DNA of 7,436 nt from NCBI GenBank assembly GCA_002763085.1, contig PFCY01000023.1, forward strand, positions 1 to 7,436. Direction: 5' to 3'. Source of the stretch: Candidatus Pacearchaeota archaeon CG10_big_fil_rev_8_21_14_0_10_32_14. Its GTDB lineage: Archaea > Nanobdellota > Nanobdellia > Pacearchaeales > GW2011-AR1. Position numbers and translations under genes: made by a program. Under the pieces are notes generated by a model. That model had not been told where the DNA came from. It was given only the letters and a program-made list of their open reading frames with translations, and ran no database searches. Below, piece after piece: positions 4,221 through 7,436 of this stretch (its first letter is position 1; the number at the start of each line of letters is the position of its first letter).

Positions 4221-6115
4221 AATCTTATACATATGTTGAAAAATCAGGTAAAAACTTTAAACCCACTGCAACTGCACAAGAAGTTAGTTTTGCTAAAAAG
4301 GATATCTATGCTAAAGCTGATAAAAATAGGATTGCGTTCTGGGAAGATTTAGCTAAAGAAGGAATTGACTGGATTGAGCCCTGGGAAAACGGTAAAGCTT
4401 ATCAGCAAAAAGGAAATTCATTCGCTTGGTTCAAAGGTGGAAAATTAAATCTTTGTTATAATGCCGTCGATCGTCATTTAAATAAACCAGAGAAATCTGC
4501 AATCGTCTTCGTCCCAGAATTGATGCACGAAAAAAAGATAGTTATTTCTTATAAAGAACTTTTCAAGATGGTGAATAATGCCGCAGCTATGTTAAAATAC
4601 AACGGAGTAAAAAAAGGAGACGTCGTATCAATATATCTTCCCATGATCCCTGAAACATTAGCGTTTATGCTCGCGTGCGTTAGGATCGGAGCGATTCATG
4701 GAGTTGTTTTCTCTGCATTCTCTCCCGACGCTCTAAGAACAAGAATAAAAGACGCCGGTGCAAAAGTTCTTATCACCTCAGATATATACTATCGACGAGG
4801 AAAGAAGGAAAGTTTAAAGAAAAAAGCAAACAAGGCAACCAGAGGACTTCGAATCAAAAAAATTATAATTCCAAGAGCAAAGGTGGGAAAATTCCTAAAC
4901 CAAGACCACTTTAATTATATCCAACCAGAAGTGATGGACGCAGAAGATTTAGCTTTCATTCTTTACACCTCTGGAACAACGGGAAAACCCAAAGGAGTGA
5001 TGCATACGACAGGAGGTTATGCAGTTTCAACGTACTGGTCAGCAAAATATATATTCAACATGCAAGAAGGCGAAACAATTTGGTGCACAGCAGATATCGG
5101 TTGGGTCACAGGCCACACTTACGCTTGTTACGGTCCATTACTTAACGGAGCAACAACAGTTCTTTTCGAAGGAATGTTAGACTATCCGACTCCGGCACGA
5201 TATCTACAAATAATTAACGACAACGATGTGTCAATATTTTATACGGCTCCAACAGCATTAAGATTATTTGCTCAACACGGAAATAAATATCCAAACAAAT
5301 ATAAATTAAATTCACTAAAAATCTTAGGAAGCGTTGGCGAACCAATCGACGAAAAAACGTGGCTTTGGTATTACACAAATATAGGTAAAAAAAGATGCCC
5401 TGTCATCGACACTTATTGGCAGACAGAAACTGGAACAATCGTAATCTGCTCGCCCCCAGGAATAGGTCCATTCATTCCATCTTACGCAGGAAAAGCCTTC
5501 CCAGGAATTGATTATGAAATCGCCGACGAAAAAGGTAAAAAACTTCCTCTAGAAAAAAAAGGTCTACTCGTTCAAGTGCCTCCTTTCTCTCCTTCACTTA
5601 TTAGAGGAGTTTGGGGAGATCCAAAAAGATACAAAACTTATTTCATTGGAAAATATTATTTAGCAGGAGACAACGCTTTCAAAGACGCTCAAGGGAACAT
5701 AAGAATTCTTGGAAGAAGCGACGACGTAATAAAAGTTGCAGGTCATCGTTTATCAACAGCAGAAATGGAAAACGCAATCGAAGGTCTACTCGGAGTCGTT
5801 GAAGCAGCAGTCGTTTCAAAGTCCGATGCTCTCAGAGGAAAAGTTCCTATCGCATTTGTAAAATCACGCTGGCCAATGAAAGAAGAAAAGATTGTCGGAA
5901 TAGTAAATAAAAAAATTGGTCCAATAGCTAAACCTGCTAAAGTATATTTTGTCAAAGACTTGCCTAAAACTCGTTCAGGAAAAATAATGCGAAGAGTTCT
6001 TAAAGCGCTTCTAGCTAACGAAGATCCAGGAAACATCATGACTCTCGTCAATCCAGAATCGGTTAAAGACATCGGTGAAATGTTGAAATCTCCGCCAAGT
6101 CCGCCTAAGAAATAA
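4217..6115 (+). CDS. acs: Acetyl-CoA synthetase, AMP-forming
   Basis: A 632-aa member of the ANL superfamily that converts acetate, ATP and CoA to acetyl-CoA, AMP and PPi through an acetyl-adenylate. All core motifs are present: the P-loop YTSGTTGKPKG (250-260), TADIGWVTGH (291-300), GSVGEPI (371-377), DTYWQTETG (398-406), YLAGD (481-485), the hinge and CoA region GRSDDVIKVAGHRLST (499-514), and the catalytic lysine K589 in PKTRSGKIMRR. The Trp in the YWQTETG motif (W401) favours acetate over longer acids. K589 is the residue that protein acetyltransferases silence in homologues. It is about 20 residues shorter than bacterial Acs, mainly through a trimmed loop before the P-loop (about 191-240). 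The start ATG overlaps the CYTH stop, so translation is probably coupled; no separate promoter or Shine-Dalgarno sequence is needed. In this setting it allows acetate use or salvage of acetyl units. Confidence 0.96.
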   Translation: MKSYTYVEKSGKNFKPTATAQEVSFAKKDIYAKADKNRIAFWEDLAKEGIDWIEPWENGKAYQQKGNSFAWFKGGKLNLCYNAVDRHLNKPEKSAIVFVPELMHEKKIVISYKELFKMVNNAAAMLKYNGVKKGDVVSIYLPMIPETLAFMLACVRIGAIHGVVFSAFSPDALRTRIKDAGAKVLITSDIYYRRGKKESLKKKANKATRGLRIKKIIIPRAKVGKFLNQDHFNYIQPEVMDAEDLAFILYTSGTTGKPKGVMHTTGGYAVSTYWSAKYIFNMQEGETIWCTADIGWVTGHTYACYGPLLNGATTVLFEGMLDYPTPARYLQIINDNDVSIFYTAPTALRLFAQHGNKYPNKYKLNSLKILGSVGEPIDEKTWLWYYTNIGKKRCPVIDTYWQTETGTIVICSPPGIGPFIPSYAGKAFPGIDYEIADEKGKKLPLEKKGLLVQVPPFSPSLIRGVWGDPKRYKTYFIGKYYLAGDNAFKDAQGNIRILGRSDDVIKVAGHRLSTAEMENAIEGLLGVVEAAVVSKSDALRGKVPIAFVKSRWPMKEEKIVGIVNKKIGPIAKPAKVYFVKDLPKTRSGKIMRRVLKALLANEDPGNIMTLVNPESVKDIGEMLKSPPSPPKK

Positions 6116-6127
6116 TTTTATTTTTCT
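6116..6127 (+). terminator. U-rich terminator candidate after acs
   Basis: TTTTATTTTTCT starts directly after the acs stop codon. Archaeal RNA polymerase terminates at T-rich stretches without needing a hairpin. The IS630 element begins 24 bases further on, so this may be all that remains of the native acs 3' region. Confidence 0.4.
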
Positions 6128-6151
6128 ACAGCAATCTTTAAAAACAAATTC

Positions 6152-6178
6152 TATAGCCTAAGACATTAATTATTCCCC
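6152..6178 (+). repeat. IS630 left terminal inverted repeat
   Basis: Begins TATAGCCTAAGAC and ends TATTCCCC. It matches the complement of 7196-7222 at 19 of 27 bases, with the first six and the last six bases identical. The transposase TATA box starts five bases inside it. Confidence 0.8.
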
Positions 6179-6182
6179 AAGA

Positions 6183-6190
6183 TTTATATA
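6183..6190 (+). promoter_or_regulatory. TATA box of the IS630 transposase
   Basis: TTTATATA lies just inside the left repeat. It is followed by GGGAGG at 6211-6216, seven bases before the ATG at 6224. The expected start of transcription is near 6210-6215, so the leader would be very short and begin close to the ribosome-binding site. Confidence 0.5.
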
Positions 6191-6223
6191 TCCAATTATC
6201 TTTGTTTATTGGGAGGTATAAAC

Positions 6224-6706
6224 ATGAACAATAAACAAATAGAATTTCTTAAGGAAGCTTATAAAAAAGAAAAAGATGCGAAAATAATAAAGAGAATTCT
6301 TATGGTAATTTACAATCTTCAAAAAGAAACTTTAAGAGATATAGGTGAAAGACTTCATTGTGACCATAAACTTGTACTTTATTGGAAAAGAAGATATGAA
6401 AAAGAAGGTTTAGAAGGTCTTAAAACAAGACCCAAAAGTGGAAAGCCCAGAAAGATTTCCCGACGACAAGAAGCAAATTTAAAAAGAATCTTTTCTAAAG
6501 AAAATCCAGATAAACCATGGACCACAAAAAGAGCTTTGGTATTAATTGCAGAAAAGACAGGCGTAGATTATTCACAACGTCAGACAACAAGAATCTTAAA
6601 TCGCTGGAATTTTGGTCTTTCTGTTGGTAGACCAATTTATTGGCATAAAGCTTCAGAGGAAGAAATAGCAAAATTCGGAAAAAAAAATTTGGTATTACAA
6701 AGATAA
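6224..6706 (+). CDS. IS630 transposase, N-terminal part (HTH domain), before frameshift
   Basis: This frame supplies the first 154 residues of the transposase before the A9 tract at 6679-6687; the last codons to the TAA at 6704-6706 are out of frame with the family. It carries a helix-turn-helix (ETLRDIGERLHCDHKLVLYW, about 36-55), the typical linker EGLEGLKTRPKSGKPRKIS, and a second HTH ending in RQTTRILNRWNFGLSVGRP. These domains bind the terminal repeats. The ATG at 6224 is preferred because GGGAGG lies seven bases upstream; an in-frame TTG at 6209 would precede that site. Without the second half it lacks any catalytic residue. Read alone it could act as a repressor of transposition. Confidence 0.85.
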   Translation: MNNKQIEFLKEAYKKEKDAKIIKRILMVIYNLQKETLRDIGERLHCDHKLVLYWKRRYEKEGLEGLKTRPKSGKPRKISRRQEANLKRIFSKENPDKPWTTKRALVLIAEKTGVDYSQRQTTRILNRWNFGLSVGRPIYWHKASEEEIAKFGKKNLVLQR

Positions 6707-7217
6707 ATATCCAATTCATCCATTATTTTGTGAAGATGAATCAACATTCCTTTATGATTCAATTTCCAGGAAAGTTTGGATAGTAAAAGGCAGAGAATAC
6801 CGACGATTAGTGACAGGATCTCATAAGAAAATACACGCATATGGCTTTCTTTCTGAAAATGGCAAAAAGATGTTTACATTAAGAAAAAACATGAATGCCG
6901 GAGAATTTCTTAAAGTTTTATCTAAATTCTTGCATAAATTCAAAAGAGCAATACTAATTTTGGACAAGGCTCCTTGGCATAAAAAGTCAAAGAGAGTACA
7001 AAAATATTTGAAAGAACATCGACGAGAATTAAAGATAATTTGGTTTCCATCTGGATGCCCTGAAATGAATCCTGTTGAAGAATGTTGGAGACAAGCCAAG
7101 GGAGAAGTTAATGGTGGTAGAATTCATGAAAGTTTTGAAAGGATGGTGAAAGAACTAAGATACTTTGTGAAATATACTGAATTCAGGCAGAATATGGGGA
7201 AATACTTACGTCCTTAG
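6687..7217 (+). CDS. IS630 transposase, C-terminal DDE catalytic part, +1 frame
   Basis: Joining codon 154 of the first frame to ATT at 6687 gives KKIWYYKDKYPIHPLFCEDE and a protein of about 330 aa, the usual size for the family. The catalytic triad is visible: the first Asp in CEDEST, the second in LILDKAPWH, and the Glu in CPEMNPVEECW, with 37 residues between the last two. The RNase H-like fold cuts and joins DNA at TA. The first in-frame start available is GTG 6810, which would omit the first Asp, so the half is not an independent gene. It must be made by +1 frameshifting or transcript slippage on the A9 run, or the copy is dead. The stop TAG (7215-7217) lies within the right terminal repeat. 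Confidence 0.85.
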   Translation: MWYYKDKYPIHPLFCEDESTFLYDSISRKVWIVKGREYRRLVTGSHKKIHAYGFLSENGKKMFTLRKNMNAGEFLKVLSKFLHKFKRAILILDKAPWHKKSKRVQKYLKEHRRELKIIWFPSGCPEMNPVEECWRQAKGEVNGGRIHESFERMVKELRYFVKYTEFRQNMGKYLRP

Positions 7218-7434
7218 CTATAACATCAATAATATAAGTCAGTTTTTCTCCTGCTCCAGGTATTTCAAATAATCCTCTCCCATACATTGAAATCTTACTA
7301 CCTGGCTTTGATGCTTCTTTTTCTGTTATAATATACGTCTTAGAATTTTTTCCATCACCTAAACTAACTGAGAATCCACTTAGATTTTCAGCACCTTGCC
7401 CTAATTGAATACTGACTAAAACTTTGCTTAGGTT
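7183..7434 (-). pseudogene. 3' part of a probable secreted/pilin-like protein, truncated by IS630
   Basis: An open minus-strand frame enters from the window edge and runs 83 codons to a TGA at 7183-7185. The first 72 residues are host sequence. They look like the C-terminal beta-rich domain of an archaeal pilin or secreted protein: LVSIQLGQGAENLSGFSVSL, then PGSKISMYGRGLFEIPGAGE, then TYIIDVI, rich in Gly and Ser with alternating hydrophobics and no Cys. The final 11 codons (AKDVSISPYSA) come from the IS630 right end, so the native C-terminus has been replaced. Joining across the element to the DNA left of 6152 does not restore a convincing protein end, so DNA may have been lost or rearranged. 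The pilin assignment is by general appearance only; the N-terminal signal is outside the window. Confidence 0.55.
7196..7222 (-). repeat. IS630 right terminal inverted repeat
   Basis: Its complement begins TATAGCTAAGGAC and ends TATTTCCCC, matching the left end. It contains the transposase stop codon and supplies new codons to the truncated minus-strand gene. Confidence 0.8.
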
Positions 7435-7436
7435 CT

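Larger units (their letters stand above)
6152..7222 (+). mobile_element. Complete IS630-family insertion sequence
   Basis: About 1.07 kb bounded by imperfect terminal inverted repeats that match at 19 of 27 ungapped positions: 6152-6178 and the complement of 7196-7222. Both ends read TATAGC outside and TTCCCC inside. IS630/Tc1 elements insert at TA and duplicate it, and TA is present at both outer ends (6152-6153, 7221-7222). Between the ends lies one transposase in two overlapping frames. The element sits 36 bases after the acs stop and on its other side cuts a minus-strand gene. One complete TA-bounded copy suggests fairly recent arrival. Confidence 0.88.

Noticed and set aside
5743..6072. 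Minus-strand frame opposite the acs 3' part, and a plus-strand frame at 5611-5802
   Set aside because: Both are shadows of the highly conserved acs coding sequence, with no recognisable protein features.
6209..6223. TTG at 6209 as transposase start
   Set aside because: It lies before the GGGAGG ribosome-binding site; the ATG at 6224 has ideal spacing.
6495..7099. Three minus-strand frames opposite the IS630 transposase (6495-6719, 6637-6840, 6821-7099)
   Set aside because: They are antisense to conserved HTH and DDE motifs and show no start signals.
1..7436. CRISPR array
   Set aside because: The repeats found occur in pairs only, far apart, with genes between them; there are no regularly spaced units.

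Overview
The window looks like AT-rich archaeal DNA, most likely from a small-genome DPANN-type lineage (Woesearchaeota or Pacearchaeota style). The evidence is a set of TTTATATA or TTAAATAT TATA boxes about 25-30 bases before starts or Shine-Dalgarno leaders, apparently leaderless genes beside genes with GAGG/GGGAG leaders, very low GC, and small protein families that I associate with these archaea. The lineage is inference, because there is no rRNA or other marker in the window.

Layout, left to right. (1) 1-294, minus: the N-terminal 98 residues of an IS200/IS605 TnpA, with a possible left-end hairpin at 354-375 and a GC-rich, foldable, G-rich island at 407-470. (2) 590-1716, minus: a two-gene unit made of a 275-aa nucleotidyltransferase with an intact GS...DxD site and a 106-aa partner overlapping it by 22 nt. 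Imperfect direct repeats (547-567 and 1918-1938) flank this unit. (3) About 1986-2531, plus: a complete RelA/SpoT-type HD hydrolase domain that has no ATG, GTG or TTG at its 5' end. (4) 2757-3365, plus: a toxin-antitoxin-like operon. A small winged-helix protein with a perfect palindromic operator touching its start codon overlaps, at ATGA, a RelE/ParE-like toxin gene killed by two in-frame stops and a frameshift. A second pair of direct repeats (2696-2715 and 3440-3458) brackets this unit. (5) 3609-6115, plus: the metabolic core, a CYTH triphosphate tunnel protein overlapping by 4 nt (ATGA) a complete AMP-forming acetyl-CoA synthetase, both behind one strong archaeal promoter. (6) 6152-7222: a complete IS630-family element with 27-bp terminal inverted repeats ending in TA. 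Its transposase is split by a +1 frameshift at an A9 tract. (7) 7183-7434, minus: the 3' part of a probably secreted, pilin-like gene whose end has been replaced by the IS630 right end.

The window is therefore an accessory region of mobile elements, TA-like cassettes and their remains around one conserved operon. The most promising points are the cassettes framed by direct repeats, the orphaned winged-helix antitoxin candidate with its operator, the tight coupling of a CYTH protein to acetyl-CoA synthetase, and two independent one-base excesses in A homopolymers.
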